Assembly (NCBI RefSeq): GCF_029407905.1
Contig: NC_073646.1
Location: 16,820,001-16,884,000, forward strand
Source of the DNA: Bubalus kerabau
Taxonomy: Eukaryota > Chordata > Mammalia > Artiodactyla > Bovidae
DNA length: 64,000 nt
Direction of reading: 5' to 3'
The notes beneath the pieces are model-generated. The model was not told the DNA's origin. It ran no database searches and worked only from the letters and a program-made list of their open reading frames with translations. Below, in pieces: positions 1 through 10,160 of the stretch (position 1 is the stretch's first letter; the number at the start of each line of letters is the position of its first letter). Position numbers and translations under genes: made by a program.

Positions 1-629
1 GATGGGGAACTGTGCCAGCTACCAGGAACCTTACTCTTACCGTAGGACCCCTGGTCCCGTCCAGTCTGGAGGGAGGTCGTTGTATGGAGGAGATGCACAA
101 GGCTGCCACCAGCAATCTATACAGTGTCTTTTAAAGTGTAAAGTAAAAAAAGGTAGTTCTTCCTCAAGATGCTTGGCTCCCATCGGTCATAAAATCATCA
201 CAATATACTAATTTTGTTAGAACAACTTTAGTGCCATTTTTTAGAAAATTGCTATTGAAAAAAATACAAAGTTCTCATACCTACAATGTCAATGGTACCC
301 ACAGGGTTGTGCAGTGCATAACGCACATTTGTATATGCTGGCTTCTTTAGAGACACCCGTATCAACTTTTGACAACTCCTCCACAGTCACCAGTCCTGTA
401 AAAACTTTTCCAGTAGTTTTGGCCCCATCAGTCACATCAGAAGTTCCGGTGATCACCAAACCAGGGCTATTGTTGGGTTTGCTCTACCTCCTGCATTGAC
501 AGCCATTGTGGCCAAATGCTTAGGACCCACTATTTCTTGTTAGCTTTTGCAGCTATTTGAAAAGGTCTCAGAGGTCTGCCACCACTTTTCAGACCTCAGG
601 ATGGGAAACTATCTTAGTTCAGAGTGCCA

Positions 630-925
630 AAACAAGATACAATAGAATGAAGGTACTTCTTACAGTTTTGGAGGCTAGAAGTTGTAGGTCAAGGTGCCAG
701 TGTGGTCAGGTGCTTTCTCTCTTTTTGATTGCAGACTGCCTACTGACATTGTGTTCACACATGGCCTAAGGGGTGAGGGAAGGGCAGTAATCCCATTTGT
801 GTGGACCCCACCCTCATTACAATCACTTTCCAAAGGCCCTACCTCTTGACACCATCACTTGAGGGTTAGGGTTTCAACCTATAAATTTTGCGGGGATGCA
901 AACATTCAGTCCATTTCAGAAAGTC
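630..925 (+). repeat. ancient mammalian interspersed repeat, family not named
   Basis: The text runs through 'ttttggaggctagaagt', a stretch about a fraction left in upper-case-free unique DNA, then 'aatcccatttgtg', 'ccaaaggccctacctc' and 'ttagggtttcaacctat'. This order is that of a very common degenerate mammalian repeat. I recognise the pattern but cannot name the family with certainty. Confidence 0.55.
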
Positions 926-2429
926 CTGTGTGTAAGATTGCAGGCTATTCTGAAACAGCCCCAGCCCCATCTGGAAATGGGTAGGGACTCAGTGCTACAG
1001 TGTTGCTCCTGACAACAGCCAGCAGCCTTCTTATCAGACCTGGGCAGAGAGATTCTAGATTAGTTCCCTGACCTCTAGTTCACTTTCAGCCTAATCTCTA
1101 ACTTCAGAAAACCCCAGTGCTGGCTCTGTTTCTATTAAGCCTGTGACACCTCCCATGAATGGCCCACCATTCCTGGCTGGGCCCCATCTCAGGGCCACTC
1201 AGGTTCTGTGTTTCCAGGCCAAACAAGACAATGCATCTCATTTGATGGTTTCCACATCCCTCACCAACATCTGGGGCAGGGCCAAGCTCTGAGTAGGGCT
1301 GACTGCTGACATAACTCCTAAGGGATGATGGGCTTGTCATCACTGGGTCAGGTTTTGCTATTCTGTATACATGTTAAGTCATCAGCTTTTAATCATGTTT
1401 CAGCAAAAACCACTTTCTCTCTCAATTCCAATAACCTCCTCATCCATTAGCTTTTCTGCATCATTACAAAAGGACACAGGACAATTGATAATCGGGTACC
1501 TACCCCACTGCTTGATGGAGAATATGTGTCTGTTTGGGCTTTTAGACAATTCAAGCTTAAAATGCAGGTTCACAGACATGTCATTTAGCATCACAAGAAG
1601 GTCAGCTGGGTGATGTGGATATAGCCTCATTTTATCCACTCAGCCATTGAGAAGAGACTGTTTGGGACTTTGTTTGATTTAATCAAGGTGTGCATCCCAA
1701 TGCTGGCTCTCTCTGTCCCACCCACCCGACCCTCTACCCCACAGAGCACCCAGGCACTTTACATTCCAATGTCTCTATTAGATCCCACCTCCTCCATCCC
1801 AGCATTTCTGCCCTGCCCTTTTCCCAAACCACCTCTAAGGGATGAACTTAGAAGAAATCTGAAGGCTGTGCCATGAGTTTGCAACAGGCGGACACGTATT
1901 CCCCAATAGCTTCCCCTAGGAAGCAGAGAGCAGGGGAAAGCATATCACCCTGGTATCTGAGGTTGTTATAAAACAGTGTCCAAATAGAAGTCAGTGTGTG
2001 TGTGTCTTTCTCTCCCCATCTCTCTTTCAGCAGATCCAACCATATGTCTCTGCTCTGGTCTCTCTTTTCACTCTCAACATTGCCTTTTTCTCAGATTCCT
2101 AGGAGAGGTTGGCCAACAGTCTCAGGAATAGGGGGAAATGATGGTGTCTGTTTCAGCACCATGGACAGCGGGAAGCCCCAGCACACCCCACCTTTCCTCC
2201 CTGTGTTGTAGTCTCTCCTTCTGTGACTGGGGCAGGAGGTCGTCCATGATTCTGGCCTCCCTGTCCCAGGAGTGAAATTCCAGGGCTTCAGTCTTTGTTC
2301 TAAAATATCTCAGACTGAATCCCTTTGGTTTCAGGTCTAGCTGTTTGTAAACCAAGAGTCCTTTGGCCCAGGGTTTTTTAGAAAATTGTCCCAATGTTTT
2401 CCTCTGGTCCTCATGTGTTGACATACCTT

Positions 2430-2757
2430 GTGCTGTGCTTAGTCACTCAGTCATGTCTGACTCTTTGTGACCCTGCGGACTGTAGACGCAAGGCCCCTCC
2501 GTCCATGGCGATTCTCCAGGCAAGAATACTGGAGTTGGTTGCCATGCCCTCCTCCAGGGGATCTTCCCAACCCAGGGATTGAACCCAGGTCTCCTGCATT
2601 GCAGGCAGATTCTTTACCATCTGAGCCACCAGGGAAGCCCAAGAATACTGGAGTAGGTAGCCTATCCCTTCTCCAGTGGATCTTCCCAACCCAGAAATTG
2701 AACCAGGTCTCCTGCATTGGAGGTGGATTCTATACCAGCTGAGCTTCCAGGGAAGCC
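2430..2757 (-). repeat. Bov-tA SINE with a duplicated tRNA-like part
   Basis: The BovB-derived tail unit is read first on the + strand ('agtcactcagtcatgtctga'), followed by the reversed tRNA-Glu-like head ending in 'ccaccagggaagcc'. A second, partial copy of the head follows directly (about 2640-2757). The element therefore runs on the minus strand. All open frames here are SINE sequence. Confidence 0.93.
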
Positions 2758-3069
2758 GTGAAGGACTTTTTCTCTCTGCTGAACGGATGTACTGGGTCAT
2801 AAGAGATGTCTTGAAATCAGCTTCTAGGCTGCTGGAAGAGACATCTTAGAGAAACAGAGCAGTAACTGCTAAGCAGAATGCCACTCTGGGCAAAACTTCC
2901 AGGGTGCTCTGGCTAGGCCTGCATGGGACTAACTCCATTTGCAGAGAGAACAGCTGAGTCTGCAAGAGAGTCCCTTCAGTGTCAGGTGGTCCCTGGGAAG
3001 GACCCCCACCCCAGCCCAGTCGAAGAAGACTGGGCAAGGTCTCAAGCCAGGCCCTTCTCTCCCCCTCAG

Positions 3070-3246
3070 TCCTTCTTCCACACGGTCCTGGAGAACAGCC
3101 CACACTGCGACACCATGGTGGACAACAACCTGCGCATCACCAACTGGAACCGCAAGCTGGGCTGCAAGTGCCAGTACAAGCACATCGTGGACTGGTGCGG
3201 CTGCTCCCCCAATGACTTCAAGCCGCAGGATTTCCACCGCTTCCAG
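3070..3246 (+). CDS. XYLT1: XYLT1 coding exon (probably exon 8): end of the GT14 catalytic domain
   Basis: This exon encodes 59 residues, phase 0 at both ends, beginning SFFHTVLENSPHCD and ending NDFKPQDFHRFQ. XYLT1 is a Golgi type II membrane enzyme that transfers xylose from UDP-xylose to serine of proteoglycan core proteins, the first step of glycosaminoglycan linker synthesis. The residues fit 530-588 of the human protein. Five cysteines fall at 542, 561, 563, 572 and 574, the cysteines known from human xylosyltransferase I studies. The KCQYKHIVDWCGCSPND stretch closes the GT14 (Branch, PF02485) domain. The acceptor is CCCCCTCAG|TCC and the donor is CAG|GTGAGC. XYLT2 is the only close paralogue; the match of this and the following exons favours XYLT1. 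Confidence 0.97.
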
Positions 3247-3435
3247 GTGAGCCGCCCACCCAGCCCGCCTGCCCGTGCCTTCCAGCCAGCATCTGCAGGT
3301 GTCCAAGGCAGCCCTGCAGCTCATCACATCCCACACACTCCAACCCCAGCTGTTGATGATAACCATAACAACATCCACAATAGCCAACACTTACTGATCA
3401 CTAACACCATGCAAGGGACCATCTAACTTCTTGGC

Positions 3436-3560
3436 CTGTGTCAACTCATTAACCCCACAACAGCCTCAGAAGACAGATAGACACAGAGATAGATTATTTT
3501 AGAGATAGGGAAACTGAGGTAGAGATCAAAAACTTTATGCAAGGTCACACAGCCCAACAT
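3436..3560 (-). repeat. MIR SINE fragment
   Basis: The text 'gggaaactgaggtagagatc' followed by 'caaggtcacacagcc' is the MIR core read in reverse. It is diverged, as expected for an ancient mammalian SINE. Confidence 0.7.
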
Positions 3561-3679
3561 ATCTGTTTTCAAAGGCCGTACTTGCATCCATTTCTCTATG
3601 CTGCCTTTTGATCAGAATCTCCCCAAATATTTGTTTAAAATACATTTCTGGGTACAAACTTGGTTAGAGTGCAGTTTCT

Positions 3680-3935
3680 CAACCTCAGCACTCTTAACAG
3701 CGTGGCTGGATAATTCTGTGTTAGGGTGGAGGGATGTAGGATGTTTAAGCAGCATCCCTGGCCTCCGCCCACTAGATTCCAGAAGCACCCCACCCTCCAC
3801 TGTGACAATCAGGATGTCACTGTTTAATGTCCCCATGGGGATCCAGTAGCACCCTGCAGATATGACAACCAGGAACGTCTTCAGATATCACCAGATATCC
3901 ACTGGGGACAAACACATCTCCAGTTGAGAGCTTCT
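3680..3935 (+). repeat. nonautonomous hAT-type DNA transposon relic (MER5/MER20 class)
   Basis: The stretch opens with 'gcagtttctcaacctcagca', passes 'gcagcatccctggcctccgc' and 'tctccagttgagagcttctt'. These are the near-palindromic ends and middle of a common eutherian hAT-Charlie MITE. The exact subfamily is not certain. Confidence 0.7.
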
Positions 3936-4514
3936 TATCTCCAGTGAGGCTCAGGAATTTTTATTTTTAATGTAGCAGACTTAGGGAAGTTCTGATGAGC
4001 AGCCAGGTTTACAAACCACCGTGCTCTGTGAACTTAAAGGAGTAACAAGAAGAAAGCTGCTTGCCATCGCAGGAATCTCTGCAGGGCCCAGCAGTTCATG
4101 CTCTGGAGAGAGGAGAGGCAGAAGGGTGGCCAGTGTCCATCTGCTTCCCATGAGCCCCAAGGGTGCCTTGGACCCAGACCTATTCAGGATGGCAACCTCT
4201 TTCCATCCACGTGAGCACGCCTCCTGCTCCCTCCAGGCCAGCACCCTGAATTCTTCCTCTTCTCCTCCTCCCCATGCCCAGCCTCAGCTGCCCAGAGCAT
4301 ACATTCACAGGCCACTCTGAGGTCACTGAGCTACCACGTGGAGATGATATGCTGCTCCCCAAACTGCTAACTTGGAGTGATGGTGGGTGTTGAGGGCAGG
4401 GACAAGAATGCCAGGCTGATTACACAATCCAAAGTGTCCCTACTGCCTCACTCTGGCACATAACTGAACCACGAGAGGACCGAAACTGCCCCCATGGAGC
4501 TTCCAGCCTCTTAG

Positions 4515-4675
4515 CCCAGCTCCTCGGAGTGTGGTCTGTAGAACAGCAGCATCAGCATCACCAGGGAGCTTGTTAGAGATGCAGAATCTCTGCTGCTCCT
4601 GGCCTGCTGAGTCAGAATCTGCATTTTAACAAGATCCCCAGGCAACAGGGAGGCTGTTCTGTTTGAGAAGCATGG
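4515..4675 (-). repeat. MER5-type hAT relic
   Basis: 'cagcatcagcatcaccaggg' and 'tgcattttaacaagatcccc', closing with 'tttgagaagca', are the usual landmarks of a MER5-type nonautonomous hAT element. Confidence 0.75.
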
Positions 4676-5689
4676 GGTTGGGGTCTTCTGTGTCCCAGGC
4701 TGTGTGCCAGGTTCTCTGCAGGCATTGGCTTCTCTGGGTAGAAATCATCTCCATTGTGCAGGTGGGAAAACCAAGGCACAAGAGGGGACTTAATTGTCCA
4801 TGGACACGCAGTAATGGAGTGGTAGGGTGGGAGGTCCCACGTGGGTGTTTCCAGGTCCAGACCTGAGCTTTTTCCACCAGACCCTGCTGCCAACCTGATT
4901 CCACGCCTGGTGGAATGCGGAATACACAGCAGTTTTGTCCCATCATTCATATTCCCTCAACGTTCCCACCTAACACCTTTTGCTCGTGTAAGCAGTTGCT
5001 GCAATGAGTATTCTTTAGGCCTGTTTTTGGCGGAAGACTGAAAGCTACCCAGGGGCCTCCTCAAACCCATGGTAATTGAGGTTGGGTGAACTTGGGTGAC
5101 ATTTTAGCTCCATTGTCTGTGCATAAAGGGTCTGCTGAGCAGAAAGGGGTGGCAAGGGGAATATTTGACCTGTTCAAAGGAGGACAAAAGAAACAGAACA
5201 ATTTCCACTTTTGTAGAGGATCAGCTTTCACCCTCATTGCAAAGGACCTTCACCATTTAGAGCAAGGAGATAGAGCAATTCTTGAGTGCACTGCCCCTCT
5301 TGGGCCACTCCAGGGCAGCAGCATTTGTATTCCAGTCCCAGCATCCTGGGGACATCGTGGTCCCTGATAAAGATGAGCTAACATAGAGACCGAGTCACAT
5401 GCTTGCAGCTCTTCAATTCACAGCAAACAAAGATCAAGAATATTTCTCAACGTCTAGACTCAAGAAACTGCTGCCTATAAGGAAGTCTGAGTTCTTATGG
5501 AAATAACTCCAAGGATGAGAAGTATAAACATAGAAACATGCTTTTTAGGAGCTCCAGGTATGATCAGAGACTCTTAGGAGGAAAAAGGAGGCTGCCCTGC
5601 CACTCACTCTGGTGCTCTGCATCCAGAAAGTGAAGACTTAGAAGTCCCTGTAGTAGACTTAAAGGCATAGTGATAACAGTCTCATAATA

Positions 5690-5850
5690 GCTGCTGTGTG
5701 TCACATAATAACACTGTGTGTCAGATTCTATGCTAAGTACCTATATTATTATTATACCCATTTTAAGGACTGGAAAAACTGAGGCCCTGGATAACTTCCC
5801 CAAAGACATATATAGCTAGAGAGACATAGAGTGAGAATTTGAACCCACAT
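5690..5850 (-). repeat. MIR SINE fragment
   Basis: 'atacccattttaaggactgg' and 'aaaactgaggccctggataa' are the reversed MIR core ('tttacagatgaggaaactgaggc' type). Confidence 0.7.
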
Positions 5851-6039
5851 GTTCTGGCTCTTTTTAATGCTCCTATAAGGGAACTGAGCTAACCCCTCGA
5901 CTGCAGAGAAAGGGTAGGGGTGGGTGTCCCAGGTGTCTGTGAAGCAGAGAGCAGATGGGATATTCCAAAACATTAACAAGAGTCTTTGTTATTGGGGTTT
6001 CATTCACTTGACTAGCAGTGTGATCCTAAGATGACATAG

Positions 6040-6240
6040 TCAATAGAATTTGGGTTTTAGAGTCATCTGAGTTTGAATCTTATGACTGTGTGTTTGTACA
6101 TTATCCCTTCCCTTCTCTAAGTTGAGTTTCCTCATCTGTAAAATAGGAATCATAGCACCCGCTTTGCAGAGTTATTGGGAGGATTAGAGATAATGACAAA
6201 ATGCAATGCTCTACGTATAGTATATGCTCAGTTTTTATTG
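6040..6240 (+). repeat. MIR SINE
   Basis: The order 'gagtttgaatcttatgactg', 'gagtttcctcatctgtaaaa', 'gagttattgggaggattaga' is that of MIR in sense orientation. Confidence 0.75.
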
Positions 6241-6374
6241 TCATTATTGTTGCTGTTAATGCATTGAAGTGAGAACAATGCTAGACTTAAATGAAGGTCA
6301 AAATTTACACAAGATCACAGGCCCCTCAAAGGAAGGGTCTGTGGTTTAGTTGTTTCCATAGCCCTAGACCAGAG

Positions 6375-6590
6375 GTCAGCAAGCTACAGCCCCTGGGCTG
6401 CTCCAGCCCACTCCCTGTTTTTAAATGATTTGTTTCTGGAGCACGGCCACAAACCCATTCATTTTCCAGTTTGTCTATGGCTGCTTTCACACTCTGACAG
6501 CAGAGTTGAGTAGTTGCAAAGCTGCAAATATTTATTATCTGCCATTTTGCTGAAAAGGTTTATTGATCTTGCCCCAGACCATGGTTTAAG
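6375..6590 (-). repeat. nonautonomous hAT-type DNA transposon relic, 'ggtcagcaaact' family (copy 1 of 3)
   Basis: The stretch 'gaggtcagcaagctacagcc' to 'tttattgatcttgcccc' matches two further copies in this window (22355-22520 and 28590-28800). The family makes imperfect terminal inverted repeats and is common in eutherian genomes. I do not commit to a family name. Confidence 0.65.
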
Positions 6591-6739
6591 ACCTGGTAGA
6601 TAACAAGTGCTCAGTACTTCACTTCTGTAACCCATGACCCTGGATCTGAATCCTGGCTCTCGCATTACCTTACTGTGTGACTTTAGATAAGTTCCTTTCC
6701 CTCTTACGCATTCAGCCCCTTTGAAAATTTGGTTTACAT

Positions 6740-6870
6740 AAGTAGCCCTCAAACATGTAGCATAATCACCTGGGAGCCTTTTTTTGCTATACAGATTCCT
6801 AAACCTCATCTTCAGAGATGTTGACTCAGTCGGTCTGGGGAAGGACTCCAAAATCTGAATATTTTAAGGC
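6740..6870 (+). repeat. MER5-type hAT relic
   Basis: 'tagccctcaaacatgtagca', 'taatcacctgggagcc' and 'gactcagtcggtctggggaa' are MER5-type landmarks in sense orientation. Confidence 0.7.
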
Positions 6871-7600
6871 TGTTTAGGTGACTGATCTGCAGCCAGCTCA
6901 GATGTCATTTGCCTTGTCCTCACACCCTAATGAGCAAACAAATCACCTTCGAAGCCTGTTAAGAGTACAGATTTCTAAGCCTCACTTCCAGGGATTCTGA
7001 TCAGTAAATCCAGGGTGTTCCCTCTGAGTCTGTAAGTCAATTATAATGCCCAGGAGACAGTAGGGAGTGGTAGGGATTGTGGTGAGCCACAAGGCCCATA
7101 CCCATCTAAAGGGACAGCCGCTATTCAGCTTTAACTATGTTACCATGCAGGAACTAGTCCTTACCGTTGCCAGATCATTTCTTTTTCAAGAGAAGCCAAA
7201 AGTTTCCATGAACTCTTCCACTTATAAAATGTTGCCAGTTAATTCAATTTTAAAACATTCTTCCGGACAACTAAAATACTTCCGTAGGCGGTATTTGCCC
7301 TAGACCTCCAGCTAAATGATTTCTGAGATCCCTCCCAACTATAACCATCTAAGCTGTAATTATTTCACAGATATTTAAATGAAGCTGACTTCTGTGTCCC
7401 TCATTGCTTTCAATGCTTTACAAATATTAACTCGTTCAATCCTAAAACCCTTTTGACAGATGAGGAAACTGAGAACAGAGAGGGCAGTAGGTGTCTGAAT
7501 GGTGATGTGGATCCAGACAGGCTGGAACAGCAGAGCTCGCCTCCTCCATCCCCACCTCCCCCATCCCACTGGCTGACTCCGCTCTCTTTATCCCACGAGC

Positions 7601-7608
7601 ACAGCAGA
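7601..7608 (+). promoter_or_regulatory. XYLT1: NAGNAG tandem splice acceptor of the second XYLT1 exon
   Basis: AG dinucleotides end at 7604 and 7607 (ACAG|CAG|ACA). Use of the first keeps two glutamines at the junction. Use of the second would drop one Gln with no frame change. This is a direct sequence observation; the ratio of use is unknown. Confidence 0.7.
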
Positions 7609-7867
7609 CAGCCCGGCCCACCTTCTTTGCCCGCAAGTTTGAAGCTGTGGTGAATCAGGAAATCATCGGGCAGCTGGACTATTACCTGTATGGGAACTAC
7701 CCCGCGGGCACCCCGGGCCTCCGCTCCTACTGGGAGAACGTCTACGACGAGCCCGACGGCATCCACAGCCTGAGTGACGTCACGCTGACTTTGTACCACT
7801 CCTTCTCCCGCCTGGGCCTCCGTAGGGCCGAGGCGTTGCTGCGCGCCCCCGGGGAGAGCAGCTGCAG
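7605..7867 (+). CDS. XYLT1: XYLT1 coding exon (probably exon 9): start of the Xylo_C domain
   Basis: 263 bp, entered in phase 0 and left with two bases of a split Arg codon, giving residues 589-675 in human numbering. It begins QTARPTFFARKFEAVVNQEI, then passes QLDYYLYGNYPAGTPG and WENVYDEPDG. It links the glycosyltransferase domain to the C-terminal xylosyltransferase domain (Xylo_C, PF12529), which packs against the catalytic domain and helps shape the acceptor side. The exon is GC- and CpG-rich. The acceptor reads CACAGCAGACA, a NAGNAG tandem site, with a weak pyrimidine tract; using the first AG gives the Gln-Gln found in the human protein as I recall it. The donor is GCAG|GTGAGC. The last dozen residues (ALLRAPGESSC) look less conserved than the rest. 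Confidence 0.97.
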
Positions 7868-8056
7868 GTGAGCCGGGAGGGACGGGGTGACCAGGGACGA
7901 GGGACAGCCCTCCTCTGCGGGGTTGCCGCTGCACCCCACGCTTCTCCCTAACAGTCAGCTACGCGGACTTCCCAGCATTCAGAGCATTTCCTGTCTAAGC
8001 CCTCATAACCCTTTTACCTTCTCAGAATAGCAGATCTAATATTTACCTACTTATTT

Positions 8057-8079
8057 CCTTTCTGTGGACTCATTCTTTA
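8057..8079. repeat. target-site duplication, left copy (23 bp)
   Basis: The 23 bases 'cctttctgtgga...cttta' here are repeated exactly at 8456-8478 and flank the CHR-type SINE insertion. Confidence 0.92.
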
Positions 8080-8455
8080 AAAAAAAAAAAAAAATTTGGC
8101 TATACCGGGTGTTAGTTGCAGGCATGCATTATCTTTCAATTGTGGCATGTGGGATCTGGGCTTCCCTGGTGGCTCAGACAGTTAAGAATCTGCCTTCAGT
8201 GCAGACTCCATCCCTGGGTCAGGAAGATCCCCTGGAGAAGGAAATGGCTACCCACTCCAGTATTCTTGCCTGGAGAATTCCATGGATAGAGGAGCCTGGT
8301 GGTATACAGTACATGGGGTCACAAAGAGTTGGACACGACTGAGCAACTCACACACACGCACACACACGCAGGATCTAGTTCCACCAGGAATCAAACCCAA
8401 GCCCCCTGCATTGGGAGCATGGAATCTTAACCACTGGACCACCAGGGAAGTCCTG
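8080..8455 (-). repeat. CHR-type tRNA-derived SINE, opened by a younger Bov-tA
   Basis: Read in reverse, the element begins at 8455 with 'aggacttccctggtggtcca' and continues through the tRNA-like B box ('gggttt'-type region), then resumes at 8157 towards an A/T tail. It is cetartiodactyl in type ('gctataccgggtgttagttg'). A 15-16 base A run (about 8079-8094) sits at its + strand left edge, followed by TTT. A 23-bp perfect duplication flanks it. The Bov-tA insert at 8158-8370 lies inside. Confidence 0.85.
8158..8370 (+). repeat. Bov-tA SINE nested in the CHR SINE
   Basis: It begins 'gggcttccctggtggctcag', carries the BovB-derived tail unit and ends with a CA-rich simple tail ('cacacacgcacacacacgca'). 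The short duplication GGATCT lies on both sides (8152-8157 and 8371-8376), so this insertion is later than the host SINE. Confidence 0.92.
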
Positions 8456-8478
8456 CCTTTCTGTGGACTCATTCTTTA
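8456..8478. repeat. target-site duplication, right copy (23 bp)
   Basis: Exact copy of 8057-8079. It closes the CHR-type SINE insertion. Confidence 0.92.
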
Positions 8479-8884
8479 GGCTAAATATACATATTTTAGA
8501 AGAAAGCTTTATGCACCATATTAGATAGTTCTGTTTGTTTTAAATGGAAAGCAATCATGAAAATACAGAACATTTTTGTTTTACTTTTTGTTTTAGAAAA
8601 TGTCAGATATATACCAAATGGAGAGAAAAATGAAATCCCATCTCCCATCGTCAGCTCTAGTGATTACCGACTCCCAGCCAGTGCAGTTTCATCTCTGCCT
8701 TCACCCACCTTCCCCCTCCTCCCAGATTAGTTTGATTGAAGCAAATCCCATAAACATTTCATGTGTCTCTGAAAATTGACTCCTTCCTAAAACACGACCA
8801 TACTATTTTGTCAGACCTGAGAACATAACCAGTAACATCATGGAAGGCAGAACGATTATTTAAAACGTTCACGTAACCTTTAGA

Positions 8885-9163
8885 TGGAGAAGGCAATGGC
8901 ACCCCACTCCAGTACTCTTGCCTGGAAATTCCCATGGACGGAAGAGCCTGGTAGGCTCCAGTCCATGGGGTCGCTAAGAGTCAGGCCCGACTGAGTGACT
9001 TCACTTTCACTTTTCACTTTCATGCATTGGAGAAGGAAATGGCAACCCACTCCAGTGTTCTTGCCTGGAGAATCCCAGGGATGGGGGAGCCTGGTGGGCT
9101 GCCGTCTATGGGGTCGCACAGAGTCGGACACGACTGAAGCGACTTGGCAGCAGCAGTAGCAGC
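8885..9163 (+). repeat. BOV-A2 SINE (two BovB-derived units)
   Basis: Two units begin 'tggagaaggcaatggcaccc' (8885) and 'tggagaaggaaatggcaacc' (about 9028). The tail is (CAG/TAG)n. The target-site duplication AACCTTTAGA is exact at 8875-8884 and 9164-9173. Confidence 0.94.
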
Positions 9164-9989
9164 AACCTTTAGAATCATCTCATCTACCACTGGTGGGTAC
9201 TAGTTAATACTTCAGGAAAGAATGTTCTAGAATATATGGAAAGAAGAGGGGAGGTGGGGAAAGGATTCAACATCACCCCCACCTCCCCTGCCTTTCCCTA
9301 AGCCTACCAAACCCTTTTAATTTGGGGCTGCTTCTCTTCTTCTTCAGCAATATGCATTGCAGATATTTCATAATTGCAAGGATTACGTGTCCTGTTTCTT
9401 TTGCTCAGCATTGTAATATTAGCCCCTCCTCTCCTTGCTCCTCTTCAGCTTTCCATAATGATAATGACCCTTTTTAATGCCGCTGGTATTCCATTGAGTA
9501 GAAATTCCAGAGTTTGCTTAATCTAGCCCTTTCCTGTTGCCATTGTTCTGATGAATATCTTTTTGCAGAAAGCTTTTTTTTTTTTTTTCCATTCTCCTTT
9601 CTGATTATTTCCTGAGGATGGACTCCCAGAAGTGCCTCCAATCACTCTCCTTCTCTTTCTTGTTCTGCCTCTGCCTCCTCCTCCCACCTTCCTCTTTAAA
9701 CAACAAAGAAAAAATTATTAGCATCAGTCTTTCTCCTCTGAGCCTTCTACGTGTCCCTCCTTGCCCTGCTCTTCCTTCCTCTCAAGAACGGAAGGGGGAC
9801 AGGAAAGGAACTATTTTGTTCTACAAAACTCTGAAAACATGGAAGGTTTTCCTGACTGGGACCCCATGCAGATCAGCTGGGTTTCCACATGCCTGCAACA
9901 ATTTTCCCCTCAGCCTTCTCTCTCCTCTACCTGCAGGTCCTGATTTAGTTTAAAAGAAGACCAGAATGGGTTAGAAACCCAGAACCTGC

Positions 9990-10160
9990 CATTTGAACTC
10001 CACTCTTACTAGCTATTGGCCTTGGACAAGTCTTGAACCTCCCTGAGCCTCAGTTTCCTCATCTGTAAAATGGGAATAATAATAAGGCTTACAGCATAAG
10101 GTGTTGTTAGGTTTAAAGGGGATAATCCTCTAAAACTACTTTATTAGTCATGTATTATTA
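9990..10160 (+). repeat. MIR SINE
   Basis: 'cctgagcctcagtttcctca' followed by 'tctgtaaaatgggaataata' is a well preserved MIR core. Confidence 0.8.

Larger units (their letters stand above)
1..3069 (+). other. XYLT1: XYLT1 intron (3' part) upstream of the first exon in the window
   Basis: No coding exon is seen before 3070. The stretch holds an ancient mammalian interspersed repeat at about 630-925 and a minus-strand Bov-tA SINE at 2430-2757. Position 230-540 read on the minus strand has a short open stretch that I could not assign. By comparison with the human 12-exon gene this is probably intron 7. The intron ends with a pyrimidine-rich acceptor ending in CCCCCTCAG at 3069. Confidence 0.8.
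3247..7604 (+). other. XYLT1: XYLT1 intron
   Basis: This intron starts GTGAGC and ends GAGCACAG. It contains only old repeats: MIR copies (about 3436-3560, 5690-5850, 6040-6240), hAT-type MER5/MER20-class relics (about 3680-3935, 4515-4675, 6740-6870) and the 'agcaagctacagcccc' hAT relic at 6375-6590. No young ruminant SINE is present. I see no exon or RNA gene in it. Confidence 0.85.

Noticed and set aside
2447..2800. Open frames over SINE copies (for example 2447-2800, 8064-8342, 52885-53283)
   Set aside because: They translate Bov-tA or BOV-A2 sequence on one strand or the other. Similar frames recur at each SINE.
2929..3390. A 153-codon minus frame over the first XYLT1 exon
   Set aside because: Antisense shadow of coding sequence.
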